A stretch of 64,000 nucleotides of DNA, from positions 1-64,000 of the forward strand of contig JAHDVS010000007.1 in NCBI GenBank assembly GCA_023382435.1, written 5' to 3'. Origin of the DNA: Thermoleophilia bacterium. Lineage in GTDB: Bacteria; Actinomycetota; Thermoleophilia; Gaiellales; Gaiellaceae. Position numbers and translations under genes: made by a program. Positions 32,653 through 42,316 of the stretch are shown here, piece by piece. Each line of letters begins with the position of its first letter. Position 1 is the first letter of the stretch. A model generated the notes under the pieces. It was not told the DNA's origin. It saw only the letters and a program-made list of their open reading frames with translations, and did not search any database.

Positions 32653-33249
32653 GTGGCCAGGCCGGTGCGTTTCTACTTCGACCTGGTTTGCCCCTACTCG
32701 TACCTCGAGTCCCACGCCGTCGAGGCCGCGGAGGACTCCCGCGCGATCGTCGTCGACTGGCTCCCGCTCGAGCTGCGCCCCACGCCCAGGCCCCTGCTCG
32801 AGCCGCGCGACGACCACCTGCGCACCGACTGGACGCGGAACGTCTACCGGCGGGCGGTCGAGCTCGGCGTCGAGATCCACCTGCCCCGCCACCAGCCGCG
32901 CTCGACGCTGCCGCTGGCCACGTGCCTGCTGGCGAAGGAGCTGGGGCGGCTACGGGAGCTCCGTCACGCGTTCTTCGAGGCATTCTTCGGGCAGGGCGAG
33001 GACATCGCAACCGACGGCGAGATCCGCCGCGCCGCCGAGCGGGCCGACATCGACGCCGACGAGGCGCTCCAGGCCGCGTACTCGCCCGCGAGGCTCGCGC
33101 GGCTTGCCCAGATCCGCCATGCCGCGGCGGCTGCCGGCGTTCGCGGCGTGCCCTCGCTCGTCACCCGCGACGGGGCGTGCCACTGGGGCCTCGGCGGCGT
33201 CGAGCGGCTTCTCTCCGGCCGGCCGCTCGTGCCCCGGGGCGCCGCCTGA
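32653..33249 (+). CDS. DsbA-family thioredoxin-like oxidoreductase/isomerase
   Basis: A 198-residue protein: FYFDLVCPYSYLES is the active-site segment with a single cysteine or serine-type CPYS, and VRGVPSLVTRDG holds the cis-proline. The single cysteine and long helical insert resemble 2-hydroxychromene-2-carboxylate isomerases and FrnE more than dithiol DsbA. There is no signal peptide, so it is cytoplasmic. Context gives no substrate. Confidence 0.75.
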   Translation: MARPVRFYFDLVCPYSYLESHAVEAAEDSRAIVVDWLPLELRPTPRPLLEPRDDHLRTDWTRNVYRRAVELGVEIHLPRHQPRSTLPLATCLLAKELGRLRELRHAFFEAFFGQGEDIATDGEIRRAAERADIDADEALQAAYSPARLARLAQIRHAAAAAGVRGVPSLVTRDGACHWGLGGVERLLSGRPLVPRGAA

Positions 33250-33252
33250 CGC

Positions 33253-34170
33253 TCAGCTCGCGGTCGCGGCCCGCACGGCCCCGGCGATCGCCCGCACGTG
33301 GTCGGGCGACGACCCGCAACAGCCGCCGACGATCCGCGCGCCGGCTTCGACGAGGCGGATCGCGATCGCGCCCGTCTGCTCCGGCGCGAGCTCGTACTCG
33401 GGCGGATGCGTGAGCGGCTTCGGCAACCCCGCGTTCGGCTTCGCCCAGAGGGGCAGACCGGGCGCGAGCGAGGCGAGCTCGACGATCGCGGCCTCCGTCA
33501 CCTCCGGCGTGCTGCCGCAGTTGGCGCCAAGCGCGGCCACGCCGAGCGGCACGAAAGCGTCCACGAGCTCGGGTGCTCCGACCCCCATCATCGTTCGCGC
33601 GCCGCGCTTCCCGACCGAGTCGAAGCTGAAGCTGACGACGAGCGGCAGCCCGCTCGCCGAGCGGGCCCCCTCGACGGCGGCGAGCGCCTCGTCGAGCGCG
33701 AACTGGGTCTCGACGAGGAGCAGATCAACCCCGCCCTCCGCCAGGGCTGCGGCCTGCTCGGCGTAGGCCCACCTCGCCTCCTCCGGCTCGAGCGTGCCGA
33801 ACGGCAGCGAGGTCAGGAGCGCCCCGGTGGGCCCGATCGAGCCGGCAACGAACGCGCCGGTCGAGGCCACCGCCTCCCGCGCGAGCTCGGCTCCGCGACG
33901 ATTCAGCTCCGCGGCGCGATCAGGGTAGGCGGAATCGCGCAGCCTGACCGGGGTACCGCCGAACGTGTTCGTGAGGATCACCTCGGCCCCGGCCGCGACG
34001 AAGCGCCGATGCAGCTCGAGCACCGCATCCGGAGCGTCGATGATCAGCTCCTCGGGCGGCTGGCCCGCCTTCAGGCCGAGCTCCTGGAGGCCGGTGCCGA
34101 TGCCGCCGTCCGCGACGAGGATGCGGCCGCTCTCGAGCGCGTCCAGAAACGTCGCCGCCATGGCGCTCAC
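33253..34170 (-). CDS. Homocysteine S-methyltransferase
   Basis: A 305-residue TIM barrel. DGGIGTGLQELGL opens it; GANCGSTPEV and GGCCGSSPDHV carry the three zinc-binding cysteines that activate homocysteine. It corresponds to the N-terminal domain of MetH or to MmuM/BHMT. The start overlaps the stop of the threonine-synthase-like gene by four bases, so both are made under the SAM riboswitch upstream. That places it in methionine synthesis, with a methyl donor such as S-methylmethionine, betaine or a partner methyl-corrinoid. Confidence 0.88.
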   Translation of the reverse strand: MSAMAATFLDALESGRILVADGGIGTGLQELGLKAGQPPEELIIDAPDAVLELHRRFVAAGAEVILTNTFGGTPVRLRDSAYPDRAAELNRRGAELAREAVASTGAFVAGSIGPTGALLTSLPFGTLEPEEARWAYAEQAAALAEGGVDLLLVETQFALDEALAAVEGARSASGLPLVVSFSFDSVGKRGARTMMGVGAPELVDAFVPLGVAALGANCGSTPEVTEAAIVELASLAPGLPLWAKPNAGLPKPLTHPPEYELAPEQTGAIAIRLVEAGARIVGGCCGSSPDHVRAIAGAVRAATAS

Positions 34171-35384
34171 ACCGCCCCGAGCGAGCAGAGCAGGGCGTCC
34201 GCGTCCGCCTCGATCTCGACGGGGCGGAACAGGTCGGCGACCGGGTCTGGCGTCTTGAGGCCGTCGCCGGTGACGAGCAGGACGACGCGGTCTCGTTCCC
34301 CGACCTGGCCGCGGAGGATCGCCTCGCGCAGGCCACCGAGCGTGACCCCGGCCGCGGTCTCACCGAACACGCCTGCGGTCTCGGCCAGCAGCCGCATATT
34401 GGGTCCGATCTCGTCCTCGGCGACCGCGTGGATGTCGCCGCCGGTCGAGCGCGCCGTACCGATCGCCAGCTCCCCGTCCGCGGGGCTGCCGATCGCGAGG
34501 GAGCGGGCGAGCGAGCGCGGCCGCACCGGCGTGACGCGCCGCCCCTCGGCGAGAGCGGTCGCGACCGGGGCGCAGCCCTCCGCCTGCGCACCGATCAGGC
34601 GGGGCACGGGGCCGTCGACGAGGCCAAGACGGACCACCTCGCCGAAGCCCTGCGCGACCTTCGAGTAGAGAGCGCCGGACGCGATCGGAGCCACGACCAC
34701 GTCGGGCAGCTCCCAGCCGAGCTGCTCGGCGATCTCGTAGCCGAGCGTCTTCGAGCCCTCGGCGTAATAGGCGCGCAGGCCGACGTTGACGAAGCCCCAC
34801 GGCAGCTCGAACGAGAGCTCGACGGTGAGGCGGCTGCAGTCGTCGTACGTGCCCTGGACGGCGTAGACCGTCGCGCCGTAGACGGCGGTCGCGATCAGCT
34901 TCTCGGGCTCGAGATCGGCGGGGCAGAACACAGCGGCCTCGAGCCCCTCGGCGGCGGCACGCGCCGCCACCGCGTTGGCGAGGTTCCCGGTCGACGAGCA
35001 GGCCAGGGTGCCGAGGCCGAGCTCCCGCGCCTTCGCGCAGGCGACCGCGACGACGCGATCCTTGAACGAGTGCGTCGGATTGGCCGTGTCGAGCTTCAGG
35101 TGGAGCTCGCCGATGCCGAGCGCGGCGGCGAGCCGCGGCGCGGGCACGAGCGGGGTCAGACCGGGCGCGAGGCGCGGCTCAGCGGGCGCGGCGACCGGCA
35201 GGAGCGGCGCGTAGCGCCAGATCGAGGCCGGGCCGGCCTCGATCGACTCGCGGGTGACGGTCCGGCGCAGCTCGTCCCAGTCGTAGACCGGGTCGAGGGG
35301 GCCGAAGTCGCGGGGGCAGACAGCCGTCGGGCCGAGCTCGTGCTCGGCCTCGCAGACGCGACAGCGTAGGGCGCTAGCGGGCAT
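34167..35384 (-). CDS. Threonine synthase paralogue under SAM-riboswitch control
   Basis: A 405-residue fold-type II PLP enzyme. C8, C11 and C23 suggest an N-terminal zinc ribbon. NPTHSFKDRVVAVACAKA has the PLP lysine, CSSTGNLANAVAARAA the phosphate loop. It looks like long threonine synthase, but the window has another thrC beside thrB, and this one is controlled by SAM and paired with homocysteine methyltransferase. I infer it uses O-phosphohomoserine for a methionine-pathway reaction (gamma-replacement with sulfide or cysteine). A plain threonine synthase is the alternative. AAGGAG lies eight bases before the ATG. Confidence 0.8.
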   Translation of the reverse strand: MPASALRCRVCEAEHELGPTAVCPRDFGPLDPVYDWDELRRTVTRESIEAGPASIWRYAPLLPVAAPAEPRLAPGLTPLVPAPRLAAALGIGELHLKLDTANPTHSFKDRVVAVACAKARELGLGTLACSSTGNLANAVAARAAAEGLEAAVFCPADLEPEKLIATAVYGATVYAVQGTYDDCSRLTVELSFELPWGFVNVGLRAYYAEGSKTLGYEIAEQLGWELPDVVVAPIASGALYSKVAQGFGEVVRLGLVDGPVPRLIGAQAEGCAPVATALAEGRRVTPVRPRSLARSLAIGSPADGELAIGTARSTGGDIHAVAEDEIGPNMRLLAETAGVFGETAAGVTLGGLREAILRGQVGERDRVVLLVTGDGLKTPDPVADLFRPVEIEADADALLCSLGAV

Positions 35385-35400
35385 CCGATCACTCCTTTGT

Positions 35401-35515
35401 CTCGCTCGACATCCTTCCGAGCCATGTGGCCCGGCCGGGGTTGGCACCTTGCCGTCGGGGCAGGTTGCCGAGGCTTCACAGGGCCGGTTCCCTCAGCCTC
35501 TCTCGATGTGAGCGG
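35401..35515 (-). ncRNA. SAM-I (S-box) riboswitch
   Basis: Read on the minus strand, the conserved blocks come in order: ATCGAGAGAGGCTGAGGGA, CGGCCC, TGAAGCC, CGGCAACC, AAGGTGCCAA, and a closing GGATGTCGAG that pairs with the opening CTCACATC to form P1. This is the full SAM-I core, kink-turn and pseudoknot segments included. The ribosome site of the downstream gene follows P1 within about ten bases, and no terminator is seen between, so control of translation is likely. SAM binding would shut off the two methionine-related genes. Confidence 0.95.
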
Positions 35516-35539
35516 GACGTCGGCCCGCTCGCAGGAACG

Positions 35540-35547
35540 AGTATAAA
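35540..35547. promoter_or_regulatory. Overlapping divergent -10 boxes
   Basis: The same AT-rich octamer reads TATACT on the minus strand (for the riboswitch transcript) and TATAAA on the plus strand (for proA). The plus-strand box ends eight bases before the proA GTG, a leaderless arrangement. Confidence 0.55.
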
Positions 35548-35555
35548 CAGACTCC

Positions 35556-36821
35556 GTGGGACTTCGCGAGCTCGTACGCCACGAGGCGCTCGAGGCCGGC
35601 CGCGCCTCCGGCCAGCTCACCGACGACGCCGTCACGGCCGCTCTGGCAGCCGCCGCCGCGCTCGTACGAGAGAGGCGGGCCGCGGTGCTGGCCGCTAACG
35701 AGGCCGACCGGGAGGCGGCGGCGGGGCGCCTCGACGAGGGCACGATCGACCGGCTGAGACTCGACGCGACCCGGGTCGAGGCGCTCGCGGAGCAGGTCGA
35801 GACGATGGCCCGGATTCCGCCGCTCGAGCGGGAGATCGCTTCGTGGACGCTCCCGAACGGGCTCGCGGTCAGCGAACGGAGGATCCCGATCGGGACGGTC
35901 GGGGCGAACTTCGAGGCGCGACCGAACGTCGCCCTCGACGTAGCCGGGCAGCTCCTGAAGAGCCTGAACACGGCCGTCCTGCGAACCGGCGGGGCGGCGC
36001 TGCGCACGGTTACCGTGCTCGTCGACGAGGTGCTGCGCCCGGCGCTGGAGCGGGCCGGCCTGCCGCCCGGGGCGGTAGGTCTCGTCCGCTCGGAGGATCG
36101 CGAGGGCGCCCGCGCGCTCGTGACGCTGCCAGCCGAGATCCCGCTCGTGATCCTGCGCGGCAGCGGCGAGACGACCGCGGCCCTCGCCAGGCTGGCAGCC
36201 GAGCACGGCGTGCGCACGCTCGCCCACGCCGAGGGTGGCGGGGTGCTCTACGCGCACGAGAGCGCCGACCGCGATCGCCTCCTCGCGATCGCCGGGGCGA
36301 GCCTCGACCGGCTCGGCGTCTGCAACCGCCTCAATCTGTGTCTCGTCGATCGGGGCGCGACGGGGCTGCTCCCCGACCTGCTCGCCCTGTTCTCGCGTCT
36401 CGGGCTCGAGGTGCGGGCGACGGAGCGGGCGCTGGCCGTCACTGGCGGCGCGGCGCTCCCGCTCGACGTGCGTCTCGGCCACGAGTGGGCAAACGACGCC
36501 GAGCGGGTGGCGACCGTTACCGTCGACGTGGTCGACGACCTCGACGACGCGGTGCGGATCGCGAACGCCAAGACCTCCGGTCTCGCCGCCACGATCGTGG
36601 CCGAAGACGGGCAGGCCGCCGCGCGCTTCCTCGACACCTACCGGGGCACGGCCGCTTTCTGGCAGGCGCCGACCCGCTTCACCGACGGCTTCGCCCTGAC
36701 CGGAGCGCCCGAGACCGGCATCAATGTCGACTGGACACCCGGGCCGCGCGGCCCGGTCACCTACAGAGACCTCTGGCTGCGCCAGTACCGGGTCGTCGGG
36801 GACGGGACCCAGCACCGGTGA
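35556..36821 (+). CDS. proA: Glutamate-5-semialdehyde dehydrogenase
   Basis: A 421-residue aldehyde-dehydrogenase-fold enzyme of proline synthesis. PIGTVGANFEARPNVALDVAG, LKSLNTAVLRTGG, RGSGETTAALA and the catalytic C256 in RLGVCNRLN match ProA. It reduces gamma-glutamyl phosphate with NADPH. The proB gene, which supplies that substrate, overlaps the stop by four bases, the reverse of the usual proB-proA order. GTG is the start because the promoter's -10 lies eight bases upstream. Confidence 0.93.
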   Translation: MGLRELVRHEALEAGRASGQLTDDAVTAALAAAAALVRERRAAVLAANEADREAAAGRLDEGTIDRLRLDATRVEALAEQVETMARIPPLEREIASWTLPNGLAVSERRIPIGTVGANFEARPNVALDVAGQLLKSLNTAVLRTGGAALRTVTVLVDEVLRPALERAGLPPGAVGLVRSEDREGARALVTLPAEIPLVILRGSGETTAALARLAAEHGVRTLAHAEGGGVLYAHESADRDRLLAIAGASLDRLGVCNRLNLCLVDRGATGLLPDLLALFSRLGLEVRATERALAVTGGAALPLDVRLGHEWANDAERVATVTVDVVDDLDDAVRIANAKTSGLAATIVAEDGQAAARFLDTYRGTAAFWQAPTRFTDGFALTGAPETGINVDWTPGPRGPVTYRDLWLRQYRVVGDGTQHR

Positions 36822-37861
36822 AGCGGCCTCTCGTCGTGAAGCTCGGGACGTCCCTGATCGTCGGGCCTCGCTCGCAGGTGCGGCGGAGCGTTCTGCGCGA
36901 CCGCGCACGCGAGATCGCCTCGGTCGTTCGCGACGGCACGCCGGTGTGCGTCGTCTCCTCCGGCGCGATCGCGCTCGGCCTGCCGCGTCTCGGCCTGACC
37001 CGCCGGCCGCGCAGCATGCCGAAGCTCCAGGCGGCCTCCGCGCTCGGCCAGGCCCGCCTCCAGGCGGCGTGGGACGACGCGCTCGGCGCGGAGGGGATCG
37101 CGGCCGCCCAGATCCTCCTGACCGCGACCGACGTTTCCGAGCGCGCGACCTACCTGCACGCCCGCAACGCGCTGAACGCCCTGTTCGAGCTCGGGGCCGT
37201 CCCGATCGTGAACGAGAACGATGCGACCGCGACGGACGAGATCACGTTCGGCGACAACGACGCGCTCGCGGCGCAGATCGCGGTGCTTGCCCGGGCCAGG
37301 CTCCTCGTGTTGCTGACCGAGGTGGAGGGCGTGCTCTCGCGGGCGCCCGGGACGCCGGGAGCCCGGCTGATCGCCGACGGCTCGATCGCGCGCAACGCGG
37401 TGCTGGGCGGCGCCTCGCCGCTCGGCAAGGGCGGGATGCGCAGCAAGGTGCTCGCTGCCGAGGTGGCGGCCGCCGCGGGGATCCCGACCGTGATCGCAGC
37501 CGGCGCCACGAAGGAGGTGCTCGAGCCGATCCTTGCCGGCGAGCCACGTGGCACTCGCTTCGCCCCGGGCGAGCGCACCCCGTCCGCGTTCAAGCTGTGG
37601 CTGCGCTTCGGCAAGCCCGTGTCGGGGCGCCTGCGCGTCGACGAGGGCGCGGCACGGGCGCTGACGGGAGATGGCGCGAGCCTGCTCGCGGTCGGGATCG
37701 TCCGCTGCGAGGGCCGCTTCGTCGCAGGCGACGGCGTCGAGCTCGTCGGACCGGACGGCGTCGCGTTCGCGAAGGGGATCGCGAGCGTGGGCGCGGCCGA
37801 GCTACGCCGCCGCCCGCGCGGGCTCGAAGCCGTGCACAGAGACCGGCTCGTGCTCTACTGA
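36818..37861 (+). CDS. proB: Glutamate 5-kinase with PUA domain
   Basis: A 347-residue protein: amino-acid kinase domain (VVKLGTSLIVG, VSSGAIALGLPRLGL, VNENDATATDEITFGDNDALA, GKGGMRSKVLAAEVA) and a C-terminal PUA domain from about residue 265 (SGRLRVDEGAARALTGDGAS). It phosphorylates glutamate, the first step to proline, and is normally inhibited by proline. GTG start overlaps proA. Confidence 0.94.
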   Translation: MKRPLVVKLGTSLIVGPRSQVRRSVLRDRAREIASVVRDGTPVCVVSSGAIALGLPRLGLTRRPRSMPKLQAASALGQARLQAAWDDALGAEGIAAAQILLTATDVSERATYLHARNALNALFELGAVPIVNENDATATDEITFGDNDALAAQIAVLARARLLVLLTEVEGVLSRAPGTPGARLIADGSIARNAVLGGASPLGKGGMRSKVLAAEVAAAAGIPTVIAAGATKEVLEPILAGEPRGTRFAPGERTPSAFKLWLRFGKPVSGRLRVDEGAARALTGDGASLLAVGIVRCEGRFVAGDGVELVGPDGVAFAKGIASVGAAELRRRPRGLEAVHRDRLVLY

Positions 37862-37870
37862 GCGCACGTC

Positions 37871-37898
37871 CCGGTGTCTGGCACGTGCCAGGCACCGG
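37871..37898. terminator. Bidirectional stem-loop between proB and ilvD
   Basis: Two 14-base arms around a CACGTG centre pair with one G-T mismatch. The stem sits between two converging genes, a few bases past the proB stop, and can serve both strands. There is no U-run. Confidence 0.65.
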
Positions 37899-37915
37899 CG
37901 CATGTCCCATTCGGG

Positions 37916-39619
37916 TCAGACGGGTCGGGTGATCGCGCCCTCGCTGGCAGGCTGCACGAGCGAGGCGTATTTCGCGAGCACGCCCGCCGTCACCCGCGGC
38001 GGGGGCGGCAACCAGTCGCGCAGTCGCGCCTCGATCTCGGTTCCGGGCACGTCCATGTCGATGCGACGGGCCCCGACGTCGATCGTGACGCGATCGCCGG
38101 TGCGCAGCGCCGCGATCGGACCGCCCGTGTAGGCCTCCGGGCAGACGTGCCCGACCATGAAGCCGTAGGTGGCGCCCGAGAAGCGCCCGTCGGTGACGAG
38201 CGCGACCGAGTCCGACAGCCCCTCGCCGACGATCGCGGCGGTGATCTGGAGCATCTCCGGCATCCCGGGCGCCCCGACCGGGCCCTCGTAGCGGATCACG
38301 ACGACGTCGCCCGGCTCGACCTCGCCGGCCTTGACGGCCGCGAAGCAATCCGGCTCCGAGTCGTAGACCTTCGCCGGGCCCTCGTGGTGCATGCGGCCGT
38401 GACCGGCGAGCTTGATCACGCAACCCTCGGGCGCGAGGTTGCCGTGCAGGATCGCGAGCCCGCCGCGCGGCTTCACCGGCTTCTCGATCGTCGCCACCAC
38501 CTGCTGGCCGGGCGTCTCCCGCACGTCCTCGGCGAGCTCGGCGAGCGTCCGGCCGTCGACGGTCAGCGTGTCACCGTCGACCAGGCCCTTACGGAGCAGC
38601 TCGCGCGTGACGAGCGAGAGGCCACCCGCCTCGTAGACGTCCGTGGCGACGAAGCGCCCCCAGGGCTTCATGTCGGCGATCACGGGGGTGCGCTCGAGAA
38701 TCGCGTCGAACTCGTCGATCTCGAGCGGGACACCGAGCTCGCGAGCGAGCGCGAGCAGGTGGAGAACGCCGTTCGTCGACCCGCCCATCGCCGCGACCGA
38801 GGCAATCGCGTTCTCGAACGCGGCGCGCGTGAGGATTCGCGAGGGACGGATGTCCTTGCGGACGAGATCCATCACGATCCGGCCCGCCTGCTCGGCGGCC
38901 TGCTCCTTGGCCGGGTGCAGGGCGGGGATGGCGTTCAGCCCGCCAGGTGAGAGCCCGATGAATTCGAGGATCGCCGACATCGTGTTGGCCGTGAACTGGC
39001 CTCCGCAGGCGCCGGCGCCGGGGCAGGCGACCGACTCGAGCCGGTGCAGCTCGGCCGGGGTGATCTTGCCGACCGCGCAGGCACCGATCTGCTCGTAGAC
39101 GTCCTGAATCGTCACGTCGCGGCCGTCCAGCTTCCCCGGAGCGATCGTGCCGTTGTAGAGGCACAGGCCGGGGATGTCGAGCCGGGCGAGCGCCATCATC
39201 GCCCCCGGCATCGTCTTGTCGCAGCCCACCAGGCAGACGAGCCCGTCGAACAGGTGGCCGCGGGTAACGAGCTCGATCGAGTCGGCGATCAACTCCCGCG
39301 AGACGAGCGAGCAGCGCATCCCGGTCGTCCCCATCGAGACGCCGTCCGAGACGGAGACGGTGTTGAACTCGATCGGGGTGCCACCCGCCGCCCGGATCCC
39401 CTTCTTCACGTGCTGGGCGAGCTCGCGCTGGTTCAGGTTGCACGGCATCGTCTCGATCCACTCGGTGGCGACGCCGACGAGTGGCCTGGCGAGGTCGTCG
39501 TCGGTGAAGCCGACCGCTTTCAGCATCGCGCGGGCGCCGGCCCGCTCGTAGCCGTCGGTGAGCGCGGCGCTGTAGCGCTTCGCTGGGTCGGAAGTCCTGG
39601 CGTACGGGTTCTCGGTCAT
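37916..39619 (-). CDS. ilvD: Dihydroxy-acid dehydratase
   Basis: A 567-residue Fe-S dehydratase of valine and isoleucine synthesis. C60 (ETMPCNLNQ), C133 (VGCDKTMPG) and C205 ([14 protein letters not shown]) are the cluster cysteines; [19 protein letters not shown] is the C-terminal signature. It converts dihydroxy-isovalerate and -methylvalerate to 2-keto acids. It stands alone, about 8 kb from ilvB-ilvN-ilvC. The ATG lies eight bases after a -10 box. Confidence 0.95.
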   Translation of the reverse strand: MTENPYARTSDPAKRYSAALTDGYERAGARAMLKAVGFTDDDLARPLVGVATEWIETMPCNLNQRELAQHVKKGIRAAGGTPIEFNTVSVSDGVSMGTTGMRCSLVSRELIADSIELVTRGHLFDGLVCLVGCDKTMPGAMMALARLDIPGLCLYNGTIAPGKLDGRDVTIQDVYEQIGACAVGKITPAELHRLESVACPGAGACGGQFTANTMSAILEFIGLSPGGLNAIPALHPAKEQAAEQAGRIVMDLVRKDIRPSRILTRAAFENAIASVAAMGGSTNGVLHLLALARELGVPLEIDEFDAILERTPVIADMKPWGRFVATDVYEAGGLSLVTRELLRKGLVDGDTLTVDGRTLAELAEDVRETPGQQVVATIEKPVKPRGGLAILHGNLAPEGCVIKLAGHGRMHHEGPAKVYDSEPDCFAAVKAGEVEPGDVVVIRYEGPVGAPGMPEMLQITAAIVGEGLSDSVALVTDGRFSGATYGFMVGHVCPEAYTGGPIAALRTGDRVTIDVGARRIDMDVPGTEIEARLRDWLPPPPRVTAGVLAKYASLVQPASEGAITRPV

Positions 39620-39627
39620 GGGGACAT

Positions 39628-39635
39628 CGTATAAA
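39628..39635. promoter_or_regulatory. -10 region serving ilvD (leaderless) and possibly the glycosyltransferase
   Basis: On the minus strand TATACG ends eight bases before the ilvD ATG. On the plus strand the same bases read TATAAA, about 31 bases before the glycosyltransferase GTG. Confidence 0.45.
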
Positions 39636-39666
39636 GGCCCGGCCCGGAACGGTCGATGCAGCCGAG

Positions 39667-41562
39667 GTGACCGCAGACACCCCCGAGCTGGCGCCCGTCG
39701 CCCGCACCCGCCAGCTGCTCGCCCTCGCTGCGCTGCTCACCGGAGGCGTGTACCTGGGCTGGCGCTTCGGCTTCACGCTGCGGCCCGACACGCTCTGGCT
39801 CGGGCTGCCCCTCCTCGCCGCCGAGACCTGGGCGCTGCTCGCGGTCGGGCTGTTCGTGTTCTCCACGTGGCGCCTCACGATCCGGGAGCCCGGCATCGCG
39901 CCCTCGGGAGCCACGGTCGCGATCCTCATCCCGACCTACAACGAGCCGGCGGACATCGTGCGCTCGACCGTGCTCGGGGCCCTCGCTGTCCGCCACGACC
40001 CCCGCCCGGAGGTGTGGGTGCTCGACGACGGCGAGCGCGACTGGGTGCGGACGCTGTGTGACGAGTTCGGCGTCCACTACCTGTGCCGCCCGGCACCGCG
40101 TGCCGGTGCCAAGGCCGGCAACCTCAATCACGCGCTCGGCCACGTCGAGGCGGAGTACCTGCTGATCCTCGACGCCGATCACGTCCCGCTGCCGCACTTC
40201 CTCGAGCGGACGCTCGGCTACTGCGCCGACCCGCGAGTCGCGTTCGTCCAGTCACCCCAGGCGTTCTTCAACCGCAGCTTCCAGCATCCGCGCCGCTCGG
40301 ACGACCCGATCGTGAACGAGCAGAGCCTCTTTTACGACGTCGTCTGCCGGGGCAAGGATCGCCACAACGCGGCGTTCTGGTGCGGAAGCTCGGCGGTCGT
40401 GCGCCGCTCCGCACTGCTCGAGATCGGCGGCGTCAACACGCGGACGGTGGTAGAAGACACGCACACGGCGATGAAGCTCCACCAGGCCGGCTGGAAGAGC
40501 GTCTACCACCACGAGATCCTCGCGGTCGGTCTCGCCCCGGAAGAGGTCAACGCCTTCCTGACGCAGCGCGGGCGCTGGGCGCGCGGGTGCTTCCAGCTCC
40601 TGCGCCTCGACTTCCCGCTCCGCGCCCGCGGCCTCGACTGGCGCCAGCGCCTCCACTATTTCTCGTCGGTCTCGCACTATCTCGAGGGCCCGCAGCGCCT
40701 CGTCGGGCTGCTGGTGCCCCCGCTCGTCCTGCTGACGGGAACCGTTCCGCTCAGAGCGGACACCCTGACCTACCTGGCGCTGTTCCTGCCGCAGCTCGTG
40801 CTGGTCCCGCTCGCCACCTGGGCGATGTCCCGCGGCCGCTACTCGTTCTCGCAGGGCGAGCGGTTCGCGCTGGTGCGGATCGCCGCCTACACGGGCGCCG
40901 CATCCTCGTTCTTCCGCCGTGGTCACGTGGCGTTCAAGGTCACCCCGAAGGGCGCGGACAGCGTCGGCTCCGCGTCCCTCCGGGCGGTCGGCCTCCAGGT
41001 GGCGCTCGCGGCGCTGGCGCTTCTTGCCGCCGCCTACCAGACTGCGGCGCAGATCCACGATCTCCCGGGCAAGCTGACGCCGTTCGCGTTCGCGGTCACC
41101 GTGGTCTGGGCGCTTTTGAGCGCCGGCCTCCTCGGCGCGGTCGCGGTCTGGGCGAGCAGCGTACGCCACCGCCGCCGGGCCCACCGCTTCCCCGTGCGGC
41201 TACGCGTGTCGTACGCGCTCGCCGGTGCGGAGCAGCGGGAGGGCGTCGCACGCGACCTCAACCCGTTCGGAATGGCGCTCGACGTCACCGGAGCGGTCGA
41301 GGAAGGCCAGCATCTGCGCGCGACGCTCCACCTCGACGGGCAACTGGTGAACGTCGAGGGCGCAGTCGCCCGCATGCTCGGGCGCGAAGACGGCACGTGC
41401 AGAGTCGGAATCCGCTTCGACCGGCTCGACCAGGCGGCCCAGGATGCGATCACGCGCTGGTGCTTCGCTAGCCCGTTCGGGCCCCACCACAGTCGCCCGA
41501 TGCTCGCGGATGCGCCCGGGCCGCTCGCGCGGGTGGCGGAGCCGACAGAGGCCGCCGCCTGA
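39667..41562 (+). CDS. Cellulose-synthase-like family 2 glycosyltransferase with PilZ domain
   Basis: A 631-residue inner-membrane protein. Two N-terminal helices precede a GT2 catalytic domain: [41 protein letters not shown] and [10 protein letters not shown] are the D, DxD, TED and QxxRW motifs of BcsA. Several helices follow, then a cytoplasmic PilZ-like domain ([15 protein letters not shown] ... [10 protein letters not shown]) from about residue 505, which normally senses cyclic di-GMP. No bcsB or other synthase partner is nearby. The polymer made is unknown; cellulose or another beta-glucan is possible. Confidence 0.88.
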   Translation: MTADTPELAPVARTRQLLALAALLTGGVYLGWRFGFTLRPDTLWLGLPLLAAETWALLAVGLFVFSTWRLTIREPGIAPSGATVAILIPTYNEPADIVRSTVLGALAVRHDPRPEVWVLDDGERDWVRTLCDEFGVHYLCRPAPRAGAKAGNLNHALGHVEAEYLLILDADHVPLPHFLERTLGYCADPRVAFVQSPQAFFNRSFQHPRRSDDPIVNEQSLFYDVVCRGKDRHNAAFWCGSSAVVRRSALLEIGGVNTRTVVEDTHTAMKLHQAGWKSVYHHEILAVGLAPEEVNAFLTQRGRWARGCFQLLRLDFPLRARGLDWRQRLHYFSSVSHYLEGPQRLVGLLVPPLVLLTGTVPLRADTLTYLALFLPQLVLVPLATWAMSRGRYSFSQGERFALVRIAAYTGAASSFFRRGHVAFKVTPKGADSVGSASLRAVGLQVALAALALLAAAYQTAAQIHDLPGKLTPFAFAVTVVWALLSAGLLGAVAVWASSVRHRRRAHRFPVRLRVSYALAGAEQREGVARDLNPFGMALDVTGAVEEGQHLRATLHLDGQLVNVEGAVARMLGREDGTCRVGIRFDRLDQAAQDAITRWCFASPFGPHHSRPMLADAPGPLARVAEPTEAAA

Positions 41563-41563
41563 G

Positions 41564-42316
41564 CTACGCGCCATGCTCGGCCGGCAGGCCAAGGCGCGAC
41601 CACTCGCTCCAGGAGCCGGCATAGAGCCGTGCGTCGGGACGCCCGGCTCCGGCAAGGCGAAGCAGGGTCACGCAGGCCGTCACACCAGAGCCACAATAGA
41701 CGGCGATCTCCTCGGCGTCGAGAACGGCCGCCGGGATCGGCGTCGCGTCCGCGTGGTGGAGGCTTCGCGCACCGGGCAGGTGGCCGGAGACCGGGTCGAG
41801 CGCGGCGATCGGGTCGCTCGAGGCCTCGCCCCGGTAGCGCTCCGGGGCGCGGGCGTCGAGTACGACGAGACGCGGGTCGCCGACGCGGTCGAGCAGCTCA
41901 TCGGCCTCGATCAGGTCGCCGGCGCGCTCGCGCGGCAGGAAGGCCGCCGGCTCGATCCGCTCCGGGCCGGGCCGCAGCGGGCCGCGCCAGGCGGCGACGC
42001 CGCCGTCGAGGGCGGCCACGTCGTCGTGGCCGAAATGCCGCAAGAGCCACCAGAGTCGGGCGGAACCGCCGGTCATTCCCTGGTCGTAGGCGATGACCAG
42101 GACGCCGGGGCCGATGCCGGCGCGCGACGCCGCGACCGCGAAGCGCTCGGCCGAGGGCAGCGGATGCCGCCCCCGGCCCGGGGCGAGCGAGAGGTCGGAG
42201 AGGTCGCGGTCGAGGTCGAGGAACGCCGCGCCCGGGATGTGGCCCTCGCGGTAGAAGCGCTCGCCGGCGGCGGGATCGAGCAGCTCGAAGCGGCAGTCGA
42301 CGAACCGGTACGTCAC
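41564..42316 (-). CDS. Two-domain rhodanese (sulfurtransferase)
   Basis: A 250-residue protein with two rhodanese modules. The first is inactive (VIAYDQGMTGGSARLWWLL, no cysteine). The second has VYCGSGVTACVTLL with the active-site cysteine. The CGSGVTA loop is of the thiosulfate/mercaptopyruvate sulfurtransferase type. The GTG start overlaps the thrB stop, so it is co-translated in the threonine operon. A sulfur-transfer role linked to homoserine-derived amino acids is an attractive guess. Confidence 0.85.
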   Translation of the reverse strand: MTYRFVDCRFELLDPAAGERFYREGHIPGAAFLDLDRDLSDLSLAPGRGRHPLPSAERFAVAASRAGIGPGVLVIAYDQGMTGGSARLWWLLRHFGHDDVAALDGGVAAWRGPLRPGPERIEPAAFLPRERAGDLIEADELLDRVGDPRLVVLDARAPERYRGEASSDPIAALDPVSGHLPGARSLHHADATPIPAAVLDAEEIAVYCGSGVTACVTLLRLAGAGRPDARLYAGSWSEWSRLGLPAEHGA

